NCBI GenBank assembly: GCA_016178785.1
Contig: JACOSO010000046.1
Location: forward strand, 90,219-154,218
Direction of reading: 5' to 3'
From: Bacteroidota bacterium
GTDB lineage: Bacteria > Bacteroidota > Bacteroidia > Cytophagales > Cyclobacteriaceae
Length of the DNA stretch: 64,000 nt
Below are positions 1-8,142 of this stretch, piece after piece. The position numbers and the translations under genes were made by a program. The first letter of the stretch is position 1; each line of letters begins with the position of its first letter. The notes under the pieces were generated by a model that saw only the letters and a program-made list of their open reading frames with translations, ran no database searches and had not been told where the DNA came from.

Positions 1-314
1 TTCTGGTCGTGGACAAGGGCAACACCGTTATAAGTGAATCCGTCAAATCGCACAGGTAACCCAATATCAACAGTAATGTCTTTGCAATGTGGAGCGATCT
101 CCGCTAATTTTTGGAATGCTTTTTCGGAAAGCCAGTCGCTCAGGAAGACATCTTCGCAGCCATAGCCGGTGATGCACAATTCGGGCAGACAAAGGATTTT
201 TACCCCGTCCCTTTTGGCGGCATCGATGGCCTCAATAATATTGGAAACGTTATTGTTCCAGTCGAATGGAATCTGGTTGAGCGTAGCCCCGCCAATTTTA
301 AGTATTCGTGTCAA
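1..314 (-). CDS. nadE: NAD+ synthetase (glutamine-dependent), N-terminal part, cut by window edge
   Basis: The first ~104 residues of a nitrilase-fold glutaminase domain are visible. They read TRILKIGGATLNQIPFDW, then LCLPELCITGYGCED, which holds the PELCITGYGCED signature of the N-terminal carbon-nitrogen hydrolase domain of glutamine-dependent NAD synthetases. This domain releases ammonia from glutamine for amidation of deamido-NAD in the last step of NAD synthesis. The C-terminal synthetase domain lies outside the window. I chose TTG at 312-314 as start because an in-frame stop lies seven codons upstream with no ATG between, and AGG sits just before it. It is divergent from the ThiF/MoeB gene. 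The family call is firm and the start is less so. Confidence 0.85.
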   Translation of the reverse strand, partial: MTRILKIGGATLNQIPFDWNNNVSNIIEAIDAAKRDGVKILCLPELCITGYGCEDVFLSDWLSEKAFQKLAEIAPHCKDITVDIGLPVRFDGFTYNGVALVHDQ

Positions 315-425
315 ATGAATCCTTTGTTTATCTTAACTGCTGTTGCTCCGTTTGAGTTTCAACATTTTACAAAAATATCAAAGCGCGACTAACACTTTCT
401 TAAAAGCCTCACTATTTTTATAGAA

Positions 426-1544
426 ATGAATAACAGACTTTCATCCGAAGAGCTAAAAAGATACAGCCGTCATTTGGCTTTGCCTGATTTTGATGAGACA
501 TCCCAGTTGAAATTGAGGGGGGCAAAAGTGACGGTAGTTGGTGCGGGAGGTTTGGGTTCGCCCGTACTTCTATATCTCGCTGCTGCAGGGGTAGGATCAA
601 TTCAAATCATCGATCACGATGTGGTGAGCGTTTCCAACCTCCAACGACAGATTTTGTTTAGCACTGATGATCTCGGAAAAAACAAAGCTGAAACAGCAGC
701 TTTGAAAATGTTGAAACTTAACCCTACCATTCATGTTGATCCAAAGCCAAACCGAATTTACTCCGCGAATGCGCTTGAACTCCTAGCCGATTCAGATATT
801 ATAGTTGACTGCACCGATAATTTCCCGACCCGCTATTTATTAAACGATGCTTGTCAGCTATTAAATAAGGTGTGGGTGTATGGATCGATCTTTCGCTATG
901 AGGGACAAGTTTCGGTTTTCAATTATAAGAATGGTACCAGCTATCGCGATCTTTATCCGACACCGCCACAACCCGGGAGTGTCCCTGATTGCGAACAAGG
1001 TGGTGTGCTTGGTTCGCTTGCCGGAATAATCGGGAGTATTCAGGCGAATGAAGTAATTAAAATAATTACAGGTATTGGTGAACCATTGGCAGGCAAACTT
1101 TTGATTTTCGATTCAGCATCGATGGAGTCTTCCAGCATTACAATTCCGGTTCAAACTCAGAAAGAAAAAATTAAAAATCTCATCGATTATGACGAATATT
1201 GCGGGTATCCAAAATCAATTATTACCATGAAGGAAGTAACTGTTCAAGAACTGAAAAACCTGATCGACACCAAAGCTGATTTTCAATTAATCGATGTGCG
1301 TGAGCCCCATGAATATGACATCTGCAACTTAGAAGGAGAACTTATTCCACAGGCAGAGATTCCTCACAACGTTGACAAGATTTCAAAAACCAAGCAAGTG
1401 ATTCTGCATTGCCGTAGTGGTGCTCGAAGCGGGAACATGGTTCAATGGCTCGAAAAAAATCACGGCTTCACCAATCTATACAACCTGAAAGGCGGTATCA
1501 AAGCATGGGCAACCGAGATTGATACAACCATGCCTACTTACTGA
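426..1544 (+). CDS. ThiF/MoeB/HesA-family adenylyltransferase fused to a rhodanese domain
   Basis: 372 residues. The N-terminal two thirds is an E1-like enzyme: a nucleotide loop with GAGGLGSPVLLYLAAAGVG, then DHDVVSVSNLQRQ and the DCTDNFPTRY motif. Such enzymes adenylate the C-terminal glycine of a sulfur-carrier protein (MoaD or ThiS) for molybdopterin or thiamine synthesis. The C-terminal ~100 residues are a rhodanese domain with the active loop HCRSGARS, which supplies persulfide sulfur. The CxxC pairs that hold structural zinc in E. coli MoeB are not intact: the first pair is absent and only one Cys (DEYCG) remains of the second. No MoaD/ThiS partner is adjacent, so the pathway cannot be fixed from context. 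Confidence 0.85.
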   Translation: MNNRLSSEELKRYSRHLALPDFDETSQLKLRGAKVTVVGAGGLGSPVLLYLAAAGVGSIQIIDHDVVSVSNLQRQILFSTDDLGKNKAETAALKMLKLNPTIHVDPKPNRIYSANALELLADSDIIVDCTDNFPTRYLLNDACQLLNKVWVYGSIFRYEGQVSVFNYKNGTSYRDLYPTPPQPGSVPDCEQGGVLGSLAGIIGSIQANEVIKIITGIGEPLAGKLLIFDSASMESSSITIPVQTQKEKIKNLIDYDEYCGYPKSIITMKEVTVQELKNLIDTKADFQLIDVREPHEYDICNLEGELIPQAEIPHNVDKISKTKQVILHCRSGARSGNMVQWLEKNHGFTNLYNLKGGIKAWATEIDTTMPTY

Positions 1545-1550
1545 TTTCTG

Positions 1551-1630
1551 TTTAACCACAAAGACGCAATGGCGCTAAGGCTGTTCAGCAATAAATTCTT
1601 CTTTGCGCCTCTGCGACTTTGCGGTTTAAA
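1551..1630. repeat. Intergenic quasi-palindrome (CACAAAGACGCAA type)
   Basis: Left arm 1551-1575 and right arm 1605-1630 are imperfect inverted copies: TTTAACCACAAAGACGCAA against the reverse complement of CTGCGACTTTGCGGTTTAAA. A 29-base loop separates them. It fills the gap between the ThiF/MoeB gene and the HigA-like gene. Similar words recur between genes in many bacterial genomes; that is from memory. It could act as a terminator or mRNA-end structure. Confidence 0.6.
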
Positions 1631-1654
1631 AGACAATAGCAATATTGAAAGAAT

Positions 1655-2011
1655 ATGAACTTGAAACCAATAAAAACAAAAAAAGACTATCGGCAAGCGC
1701 TGAGCAGGCTTGAAGTAATTTTTGATGCTAAAAAAGGGAGTCCGCAGGGAGACGAACTTGAGGTTTTGGGAATTCTAATTGACCAATATGAAAACGAACA
1801 TTTCTCAATCGGTTTTCCTGATCCGATTGAAGCAATAAAATTTAGAATGGAGCAGTTAGGATACACCCAATCAGATTTGGCAAGGGTGGTTGGGCTTAAA
1901 AGCAGGGCGAGTGAAATACTGAATAAGAAGAGAAAATTGTCTCTTGAAATGATTCGGCAGTTGCACGACAAATTGAATATTCCGTCCGATGTTTTAATTC
2001 AGACTTATTGA
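1655..2011 (+). CDS. HigA-like antitoxin / XRE-family transcriptional regulator, no toxin adjacent
   Basis: 118 residues. The C-terminal half holds a helix-turn-helix (about residues 65-110: FRMEQLGYTQSDLARVVG, then SRASEILNKKRKLSLEMI) of the kind found in HigA antitoxins of type II systems. The N-terminal half is the acidic helical region typical of E. coli-type HigA. In higBA operons the toxin gene comes first, but here the ~110 bases upstream hold only a palindromic repeat and the ThiF/MoeB gene. It is therefore an orphan antitoxin or a stand-alone regulator. A conserved unknown gene follows within 16 bases and may be co-transcribed. Confidence 0.75.
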   Translation: MNLKPIKTKKDYRQALSRLEVIFDAKKGSPQGDELEVLGILIDQYENEHFSIGFPDPIEAIKFRMEQLGYTQSDLARVVGLKSRASEILNKKRKLSLEMIRQLHDKLNIPSDVLIQTY

Positions 2012-2026
2012 GTCAAGTTGTCAGTA

Positions 2027-2716
2027 ATGCAAGACCAAAAAGACCCAATTGATTACATCAGCCATTTGCTCGAGAGCAAATCAACGGCTAAACAAGTAAC
2101 CTATAAAAATCTTTTAGCGGCATTTAAATCCTTGGGCAAGGAATCAAAACGAATTATCGGTGAGCTGAAGAAAAAAGCAAAACCAGGCGATGAAGATGTT
2201 ACAGTTGATTTTAAACAAGTTACGGAACATGAATTTGATGTAAAGCTGGCTGGAGACCTTTTGGTGTTTGTACTTCACACTAACATTGTCACGTTCGATG
2301 ATACACATCCCGTGATGCAAAGTGAATATATCAAACAAAAGGAAGTTAATCGTTATTTTGGGCAGATCATGGTTTACAACTTCATGTCTGACTCGATCAA
2401 GTTCAATCGGGTGAATGATCCTGGGTATTTACTCGCTCGATTGCTTATCAATCATGAAGGCCGTTATGTGATTGAAGGCGAGGGGCGACTTGGTTCTTTG
2501 GCCCATCAGATTTCTGAAGCTACGATCTCTGAAAATGAGTTGAATATTCTGGTAAAACTCTCGCTGATGATCGCTATCGAAAATGATTTGATGGCTCCGC
2601 CATTTCCTGAAGTGAAGTTCATTACACTTTTTCAAAAAAACGAGAAGACACAAGAGCTTGGTGGTGGCCAGAAAATTGGTTTTCGAATGAGTTACGAAAA
2701 CAAAGCGGAGGGTTAA
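2027..2716 (+). CDS. Conserved hypothetical protein
   Basis: 229 residues from the ATG at 2027; a TTG nine bases earlier is possible but less likely. I do not recognise a family. There is no signal peptide or membrane segment, so it is probably cytoplasmic. The sequence is mixed helix/strand, with a Lys-rich stretch near residue 45 (ELKKKAKPGDED). The middle part (LVFVLHTNIVTFDDTHPV, then NRYFGQIMVYNFMSDSIKF) looks like a compact beta-rich domain. It follows the HigA-like gene by 16 bases on the same strand. Its length and clean frame support a real gene. Confidence 0.6.
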   Translation: MQDQKDPIDYISHLLESKSTAKQVTYKNLLAAFKSLGKESKRIIGELKKKAKPGDEDVTVDFKQVTEHEFDVKLAGDLLVFVLHTNIVTFDDTHPVMQSEYIKQKEVNRYFGQIMVYNFMSDSIKFNRVNDPGYLLARLLINHEGRYVIEGEGRLGSLAHQISEATISENELNILVKLSLMIAIENDLMAPPFPEVKFITLFQKNEKTQELGGGQKIGFRMSYENKAEG

Positions 2717-2791
2717 TTTTTAACGCCCCCTTGAACGTCAAAAACATTAATCAATTGTCGAAAAGTAGGTTTTCCGGCCGCGAAAAAAGTT

Positions 2792-2799
2792 TATCTTTG
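2792..2799 (+). promoter_or_regulatory. Bacteroidota -7 promoter element (TATCTTTG)
   Basis: TATCTTTG fits the TAnnTTTG consensus exactly and lies 19 bases before the ATG of the small lipoprotein gene at 2819. A clear -33 TTTG at the usual distance is not seen. It would drive the lipoprotein and probably cmk. Confidence 0.45.
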
Positions 2800-2818
2800 A
2801 AATAGGTAAATCGACAGG

Positions 2819-2974
2819 ATGAGCTTAAGAATAAACAGATATTTTGCTTCACTTTTAATTCTCGTCCTGTTATTCTTTTTCGCTTGCGCCTCATCCAATT
2901 CATCGGGCTATAAACCAAAGTACAAGAAGCCCAACCCCAACAAACCCTTGCCTTGTCCACTAAAAGACTGCTGA
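2819..2974 (+). CDS. Small lipoprotein (51 aa)
   Basis: A 51-codon frame starts at ATG 2819 and stops at 2974, four bases before cmk. The N-terminus has a basic start (MSLRINRYF), a hydrophobic core (LLILVLLFFF) and the lipobox-like FACASS. It should therefore be cleaved before the Cys at residue 23 and lipid-anchored. The mature part is only ~29 residues, rich in Lys, Pro and Asn (YKPKYKKPNPNKPLP), and ends in Cys. A -7 promoter motif stands just upstream. Function is unknown. The coding call rests on signal architecture, promoter and spacing. Confidence 0.7.
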   Translation: MSLRINRYFASLLILVLLFFFACASSNSSGYKPKYKKPNPNKPLPCPLKDC

Positions 2975-2978
2975 TGTT

Positions 2979-3662
2979 ATGCGCAAAATAACTATTGCCA
3001 TCGATGGATACTCTGCCTGCGGAAAAAGCACAACAGCAAAAGAGGTGGCTGCAATTCTGGGCTATCGCTACATTGACTCAGGCGCTATGTATCGTGCAGT
3101 GACTTTGTATTTTTTGGACAATCACATTTCCCTGACAAACCCAAAAGAAATTGATCGAGCATTATCTCAAATTCACTTGAGCTTTCATTTGAATTCACAT
3201 TCTGCTTCAGACGCATTTATGAATGGGGTTAACGTGGAGAATAAAATACGTAAAATGCGCATCTCTGAAAATGTAAGTCAGGTGAGCACTATTAAGGAAG
3301 TGAGACATGCCATGGTGTCACAGCAACGAAAGCTTGGTAAAGACAAAGGCATAGTGATGGATGGCCGCGATATCGGCTCTGTTGTTTTTCCAAACGCTGA
3401 ACTAAAGCTTTTTCTTACAGCCGATATTCAGGTACGTGCTTACCGAAGACAGCAAGAACTGCTTGAAAAAGATAAATTGGTTGACCTAGACACAATCCTT
3501 TCCAACATCACCGATCGTGACCGCATCGATAGCACACGCAAAGAAAGCCCATTGATCAAAGCCAAAGATGCCATCGGCTTAGACACTACGCACGTCACGA
3601 TTGATGAGCAAGTGGATGAAGTGGTACGGATGGCTATTTCGAAAATACTTTTAAAGAAGTAA
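2979..3662 (+). CDS. cmk: Cytidylate kinase
   Basis: 227 residues, the usual length for bacterial Cmk. The P-loop IDGYSACGKSTTAKEVA lies at the N-terminus, followed by the substrate motif YRYIDSGAMYRAVT. DGRDIGSVVFPNAELK, which holds the conserved DGRDIG, comes in the middle, and the LID-like RDRIDSTRKESPL toward the end. It phosphorylates CMP and dCMP to diphosphates using ATP in the cytoplasm. It starts four bases after the small lipoprotein gene, so the two are likely one transcript. The M28 peptidase gene is convergent, with 8 bases between. Confidence 0.95.
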   Translation: MRKITIAIDGYSACGKSTTAKEVAAILGYRYIDSGAMYRAVTLYFLDNHISLTNPKEIDRALSQIHLSFHLNSHSASDAFMNGVNVENKIRKMRISENVSQVSTIKEVRHAMVSQQRKLGKDKGIVMDGRDIGSVVFPNAELKLFLTADIQVRAYRRQQELLEKDKLVDLDTILSNITDRDRIDSTRKESPLIKAKDAIGLDTTHVTIDEQVDEVVRMAISKILLKK

Positions 3663-3670
3663 AATCCTCT

Positions 3671-5044
3671 CTACTTCAAACTATACCTGTCAATCAGAAA
3701 AACTAAGGAGGCCATAGCCGCTGCTCCGAGTTCCAGTTCGCGAGGGCTCACTTTGTCAATAGTGTCCTCGGGTGTGTGGTGGTAATCAAAATAGCGTTGC
3801 GAATCAGGAAGATAACCGATCATGGGCGTGCCAAGTGCACCAAGAGGCCCAATGTCTGCCCCACCACCTGGGTGATCGAAATCAGTAAGACCATAAGGTT
3901 CAAATAAAGGCTTCCAGCTTTTGATTTTATTTTTTACGAGATCAGTTGCAGTCATGGTAAATCCACGGGGAGTGAAACCGCCTTCGTCAGATTCAATGGC
4001 AACAATATGATTCTCATTTTTTGCTTTGGCCGTCTCAGCATATTTTGTTCCGCCCCGCAAACCATTTTCTTCGTTCATGAACATGACGGCACGGATTGTT
4101 CTTTTTGGCTTTATGCCCAATTGCTTAAACAATCGCAATACCTCAATGGATTGTACAACACCAGCGCCATCGTCATGCGCGCCCTGTGCTAAGTCCCAAG
4201 AGTCGAGATGCCCCCCGATGTCGATGATCTCGTTTTTGAATTCGCTGCCATTAATTTGTCCGATCACATTGGATGAAGGCGCATCGTCTAAAATTTCGCA
4301 ATGGGTTTCAAGGTAGACTTGCAAGTCTTTTTCTTCTTTCAAAAGTTGAGAGAGGAGCTCAGCATGTTTTGTGCTAACTGCAACGGCAGGAATTTTTTTC
4401 ACTTCTGAAGAATATCGTACACCACCGGTATGAGGATAATCTTCAAGATTAACCCCCATCGAGCGGACGATTACCGCAGACGCTCCTAACTTCGCTGCTT
4501 CCACTGCACCAGTGCCTCGCTGATCTACCGCCCCTCCGTAGGCCGCGAAGGTGCTGATCTTCGTTGGATCCATTGGCCGGTTGAAGAAAATAATTTTACC
4601 CTGAACTTTTGAACCCAGTTGCTTTAGTTCATCAAAGTTTTTCACTTCAATTACTTGCGAAGAAATTCCGGAAGGGCCGGTGCCCGGTGAGCCTCCCAAG
4701 GCACATATCGTCAAGTTTACCATGCCCATTTTTTTAGAGTTGAGAACCCGTGCAATTTCTTTCTCTCCGCGCACCCAATGCGGCACCATCACGGGTTGCA
4801 ACCACACACTATCAAAATCATATTTCTCCATCATGTGCCTGCTCCATTCCACAGCTGCGGCTGCTCCTGGCGATCCCGACAAGCGCGGTCCGATTTTGGT
4901 GCAGAGCTCAGTGAGCATCTCATAAGACTTTCCGTTCTTGAGGGCTGCGTCAAAAATTTCTTTAATGCCATCACTATCTTGTACAATTTGAGCTTTGGCC
5001 ATTGTAACGAGACACACAAATAAAAAGAGGAGTACGTTTTTCAT
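3671..5044 (-). CDS. M28-family zinc peptidase, secreted, with PA domain
   Basis: About 457 residues from the ATG at 5044, chosen because it opens a clean signal peptide (MKNVLLFLFVCLVTMAKAQ); a second ATG lies two codons earlier. A protease-associated insert spans roughly residues 120-240. The M28 metal ligands follow: GGHLDSWD (His, Asp), AHDDGAG (Asp), MNEENGLRGG (Glu pair), ESDEGG and a late YDYHHTPEDT (His). Relatives are co-catalytic di-zinc aminopeptidases or carboxypeptidases of the periplasm or outer surface. Substrate cannot be told. It stands alone between cmk (convergent) and the TonB receptor gene. Confidence 0.88.
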   Translation of the reverse strand: MKNVLLFLFVCLVTMAKAQIVQDSDGIKEIFDAALKNGKSYEMLTELCTKIGPRLSGSPGAAAAVEWSRHMMEKYDFDSVWLQPVMVPHWVRGEKEIARVLNSKKMGMVNLTICALGGSPGTGPSGISSQVIEVKNFDELKQLGSKVQGKIIFFNRPMDPTKISTFAAYGGAVDQRGTGAVEAAKLGASAVIVRSMGVNLEDYPHTGGVRYSSEVKKIPAVAVSTKHAELLSQLLKEEKDLQVYLETHCEILDDAPSSNVIGQINGSEFKNEIIDIGGHLDSWDLAQGAHDDGAGVVQSIEVLRLFKQLGIKPKRTIRAVMFMNEENGLRGGTKYAETAKAKNENHIVAIESDEGGFTPRGFTMTATDLVKNKIKSWKPLFEPYGLTDFDHPGGGADIGPLGALGTPMIGYLPDSQRYFDYHHTPEDTIDKVSPRELELGAAAMASLVFLIDRYSLK

Positions 5045-5160
5045 GATCATTCTTTTGAGGTGCCAATATAATCTTAAAACACATAGGCACATAGAAGACA
5101 AAGGCTTAGCGGCTAAAATGCTTTCTGTGTTTCTTATGTACTGATATAGTTGAAGGAGGG

Positions 5161-7590
5161 TTAAAAATTCACAATCAGCTTAATGCAAAAATTCCTCCCC
5201 ATGCTATAAATACCTGAACGGCCGTTGGGCGATTGCGAATAGTATTCGAAGTATTTTAAGCGGCTCATGTTCGATTGATAAACTTCATCAAGCAAATTGT
5301 TCACCTGAAATTGAAATTGCCAATTCTTAAAAAATGTTACGCCTGCACCTACGTTTAACAAAGTATAACCGTTAGTCTTTGTTTCCGTATCGTAAAGTGC
5401 GAGGTAGCGATTTTGCGTTGAATTAAAATCAAGGCCAACTGTTGCATTCAAATCAGAAATCCATTTTGATTTAATCCTGAACTCTTGATTAACGCTACTC
5501 ATTAATCGGGCAGGTGGAATAAACGGCAAATATTCGCCTTGCTGTTTTGTGTTTTCAAAAGCTTTGTTGCGGTTGAATCCATAACATAGTGCAAGCTGAT
5601 TGTTAAACGTAAATCCTGAAATGTTTCCCGGTTTTATTGAGAATGTTGCTTCCAACCCATAGAGCTGCGCAGCCGCTTGCTGATACTGAACGATTCTGTT
5701 GCCCTGTGGGTCGGTTGACGGCTCTCCTTGTGCGTCAGTTACGGAATTAAGATAAATGAAGTTCTGAAGGTTTTTATTGAATAGACTCACCGAAGCATTT
5801 AAGCCAGAAAAATTAGCAAACAAACCTATATCTTCCTGCCAGCTGAACTCCGATGTAAAATTCGGGTTCCCAATGTAAATGATGTGGCCATCCAAACCAT
5901 TAGCTGCAATTTCGGAGATACTTGGTGCACGAAAGCCTCTCGAGATATTGAGTTTTAAATTAAAATGTTCGTTGATTTCATAGGCAGAACCAAGACTCAA
6001 TGTAAATCCATGAAATGTTTCCTTCGTGGCTTGAAATTGCAAAGTCGAGCCAACGGTATCGGGGGCATGAACTTGAATATCAAAACCTGTTTTCGGATCC
6101 GTGCTAAGGTACATGGCGTGAGTTTGAATGTTCCTCGAGTCGAAGCGCGCACCACCGATTATTGTCCAGTTTTCTTTTTTCCATTTCCCCAGCGCGAAGG
6201 CGCCTAAATCGAAAAGATCATAGCCGGGAATAGCAAAGTTGGTTGCACCGGCAGGCTCTGTATTTTTCTGGTACATGCCATTTGCACCAAAGGAAGTTTC
6301 AATCCCTGAAAATTCCGGAGCATTGTATCGCAAACTATAACTCAGTGTGTTGAGTTGGTGATAAGTGCCGGCCTGATCAGGCACCGCGGGATGAATGTAT
6401 TCTCTTCGTATGTTTTGAGAAAAGGAGAGCAAAGTTTGTATATCTCCTCTTCCTATTTCGTAATGATTTTTTAAGTAAGCGCGATAGTATTGGATCCGCT
6501 GATGTAATGGACTTAGTGTATAGGAATTCAATTCTGAATCTGAAACGATTGGACGATTGGTGACATCATCTTTATCTGCTTCGTAGACTTGCTTGGTAAA
6601 TTTTCTGGAAATAGAATCGCGGCTGCCATCAGGAATTCCCTGTAAGTTGTCGTACAGCGAAAGATTGAAATGCGTAAACCCTTTTGCTCCTTTGTAGCCC
6701 AGCAAGGTGGAAATTGCCATCTCCTGAAAGCCGGTATTGTATACTCTTCCATCCACCCGATTGGTGTAATTTTTTGCCATACGGTAAGATCCTCGCACGG
6801 CCCAGAGCCAGTGCCTATTCCCTTGCGAAATCCGAAATCCGTTTCCGGTCAGCCCATTGTTGCTTTGATATTCCGAAAGCAATCGACCATAAATTTTTCC
6901 ATCGGTGTCTTTAGGAATAAATGGTAATAAGCTCACCACACCTGCAAGCGCATCAGAACCGTAGGCTAAACTGGCAGGACCTTTGATAATTTCGGCCCGT
7001 TCGATGTTGTAGTTATCAATTTCAAGCCCATGCTCACCTCCCCATTGCTGTCCTTCTTGTCGTACGCCATCATAAAGCGTTAGTACGCGGTTGAAACCCA
7101 TGCCACGAATGAAAGGTTTTGAAATATTAGGACCCGTTTTTAGCATGTTCAAACCGGGTGTATTTTTAGCAAGTACATCCATTACGTTGCTCTCATTTGA
7201 TCGCTCGATCATTTTTGTTGTGACATTACTGATAGAGATCGGATTTTCTTTGATCAATCCAGCACGGGCAATCGCAGTGACTACAACTTCATCCAATTGA
7301 GAATGAATGGGCATTAGAAAAATTTCATAATTGGATTTAGCTTTTTCAATTTCAACGGTATCGGTTTGATACCCGATGTAAGAAAGGACGAGACGATCGC
7401 CTTCGCGGGTTTCGATTTTGAATTTCCCGTTGTCATCGGTTGAAGTTCCTGTTTTTGAATTGAGGATCATAACCGTTGTGTGGGGCAACAATTGGTTTGA
7501 TTCGGTATCCATTATTGTGCCGGTAATCACATGTTGTGCCTGGAGGATCGAAAAGCAAAATGACGCGATGATTGTAAAATAAAGTTTCAT
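5161..7590 (-). CDS. TonB-dependent outer membrane receptor
   Basis: 809 residues with a signal peptide (MKLYFTIIASFCFSILQAQ). The order is a carboxypeptidase-regulatory-like beta domain (about 20-105: ITGTIMDTESNQLLPHTTV), a plug (about 115-225, with IKGPASLAYGSDALAGVV) and a 22-strand barrel ending in aromatic CIKLIVNF. The region NISRGFRAPSISEIAANG is typical of siderophore, heme or metal receptors. Such proteins import large or scarce nutrients using TonB energy. The small His/Cys-rich gene directly upstream on the same strand suggests a metal, possibly copper or zinc, but this is inference. Confidence 0.92.
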   Translation of the reverse strand: MKLYFTIIASFCFSILQAQHVITGTIMDTESNQLLPHTTVMILNSKTGTSTDDNGKFKIETREGDRLVLSYIGYQTDTVEIEKAKSNYEIFLMPIHSQLDEVVVTAIARAGLIKENPISISNVTTKMIERSNESNVMDVLAKNTPGLNMLKTGPNISKPFIRGMGFNRVLTLYDGVRQEGQQWGGEHGLEIDNYNIERAEIIKGPASLAYGSDALAGVVSLLPFIPKDTDGKIYGRLLSEYQSNNGLTGNGFRISQGNRHWLWAVRGSYRMAKNYTNRVDGRVYNTGFQEMAISTLLGYKGAKGFTHFNLSLYDNLQGIPDGSRDSISRKFTKQVYEADKDDVTNRPIVSDSELNSYTLSPLHQRIQYYRAYLKNHYEIGRGDIQTLLSFSQNIRREYIHPAVPDQAGTYHQLNTLSYSLRYNAPEFSGIETSFGANGMYQKNTEPAGATNFAIPGYDLFDLGAFALGKWKKENWTIIGGARFDSRNIQTHAMYLSTDPKTGFDIQVHAPDTVGSTLQFQATKETFHGFTLSLGSAYEINEHFNLKLNISRGFRAPSISEIAANGLDGHIIYIGNPNFTSEFSWQEDIGLFANFSGLNASVSLFNKNLQNFIYLNSVTDAQGEPSTDPQGNRIVQYQQAAAQLYGLEATFSIKPGNISGFTFNNQLALCYGFNRNKAFENTKQQGEYLPFIPPARLMSSVNQEFRIKSKWISDLNATVGLDFNSTQNRYLALYDTETKTNGYTLLNVGAGVTFFKNWQFQFQVNNLLDEVYQSNMSRLKYFEYYSQSPNGRSGIYSMGRNFCIKLIVNF

Positions 7591-7629
7591 GTTGGTAAAT
7601 CTTAGTTAAAGTGAATTGAATTGACGGTG

Positions 7630-7660
7630 GTTGAGCAAATCAAAGTGACTTTGCTTCAAC
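7630..7660. promoter_or_regulatory. Inverted repeat between the His/Cys protein gene and the TonB receptor gene
   Basis: GTTGA-GCAAA and TTTGC-TTCAAC form an 11-bp stem with one bulge around a ten-base loop, in the 86-base gap between two same-strand genes. There is no T-run on either side, so it is more likely a processing, attenuation or operator structure than a simple terminator. Confidence 0.4.
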
Positions 7661-7676
7661 GAAATCGTCAGAAAAA

Positions 7677-8015
7677 TTAACTAAGAGAAACAGGGGGCGC
7701 ACGACCATGCGCAAAAGAAATGAAGTTATGTTCCGCGCTAACGCTGAGTTGTTCCTTGTAATCAGAAGGGAAAAGAGAAACAGCAAAGACTAAAATGGTA
7801 GAGATGAACGCATGATTGAAAAAATCGATCGAACAAACCTTGCAGTGCTCATCGTGTTTTTGTACCCCGGCAGTTCCACCTTTTAATGGAGCGGTGACCG
7901 ATTTATTTTCATGAACATCGTGATTTCTGTGAAAGAAATTCACACCAATCTGCGCGAAAAGCAAAGTTCCGATTAGGAAAGCCGATGAGACGATATTTAT
8001 AATTCGCGATTTCAA
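7677..8015 (-). CDS. Small membrane/periplasmic protein with HxxHCxxC motif, upstream of TonB receptor
   Basis: The frame runs to an ATG at 8093, but a full promoter lies inside that extension (8022-8052), so I place the start at TTG 8013-8015, giving about 112 residues beginning LKSRIINIVSSAFLIG. An N-terminal hydrophobic segment is followed by KHDEHCKVCSID, a second hydrophobic stretch (STILVFAVSLF) and the end FAHGRAPPVSLS. This layout resembles the DUF2946-type proteins found near metal-related TonB receptors: a His/Cys cluster with a C-terminal R-x-PP motif. A metal-handling role is inference. It is likely co-transcribed with the receptor. Confidence 0.6.
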   Translation of the reverse strand: MKSRIINIVSSAFLIGTLLFAQIGVNFFHRNHDVHENKSVTAPLKGGTAGVQKHDEHCKVCSIDFFNHAFISTILVFAVSLFPSDYKEQLSVSAEHNFISFAHGRAPPVSLS

Positions 8016-8021
8016 GGTGTA

Positions 8022-8052
8022 CAAATGTAAATAAGCAGGGTTTCTTATCAAA
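8022..8052 (-). promoter_or_regulatory. Bacteroidota promoter (TTTG-N19-TACATTTG)
   Basis: On the minus strand TTTG (8049-8052) is followed by exactly 19 bases and then TACATTTG (8022-8029), a full match to the -33/-7 consensus. Transcription would begin within a few bases of the TTG at 8015, so the leader would be very short or absent. Confidence 0.65.
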
Positions 8053-8142
8053 TCATTTTTTATGAACGGATGTGAACCTGATGACCGTGGCAAATGTTTG
8101 TAATGTTGTTGCTAACTTGCATTCACATTAACAAAAAAAGTT

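Noticed and set aside
111..392. 93-residue plus-strand frame opposite the NAD synthetase
   Set aside because: Lies antisense to the clear nitrilase-domain coding frame and has no domain itself.
5073..5150. AAACACATAGGCACATAGA ... CTGTGTTTCTTATGT quasi-palindrome before the M28 gene
   Set aside because: The arms match too loosely to claim a stem. It may be a decayed member of the intergenic word-repeat group.
8091..8125. TTTG and TAACTTG-like words before sdaAA as a promoter
   Set aside because: The spacing (about 12 bases) is too short for the Bacteroidota -33/-7 promoter and the second word lacks one T.
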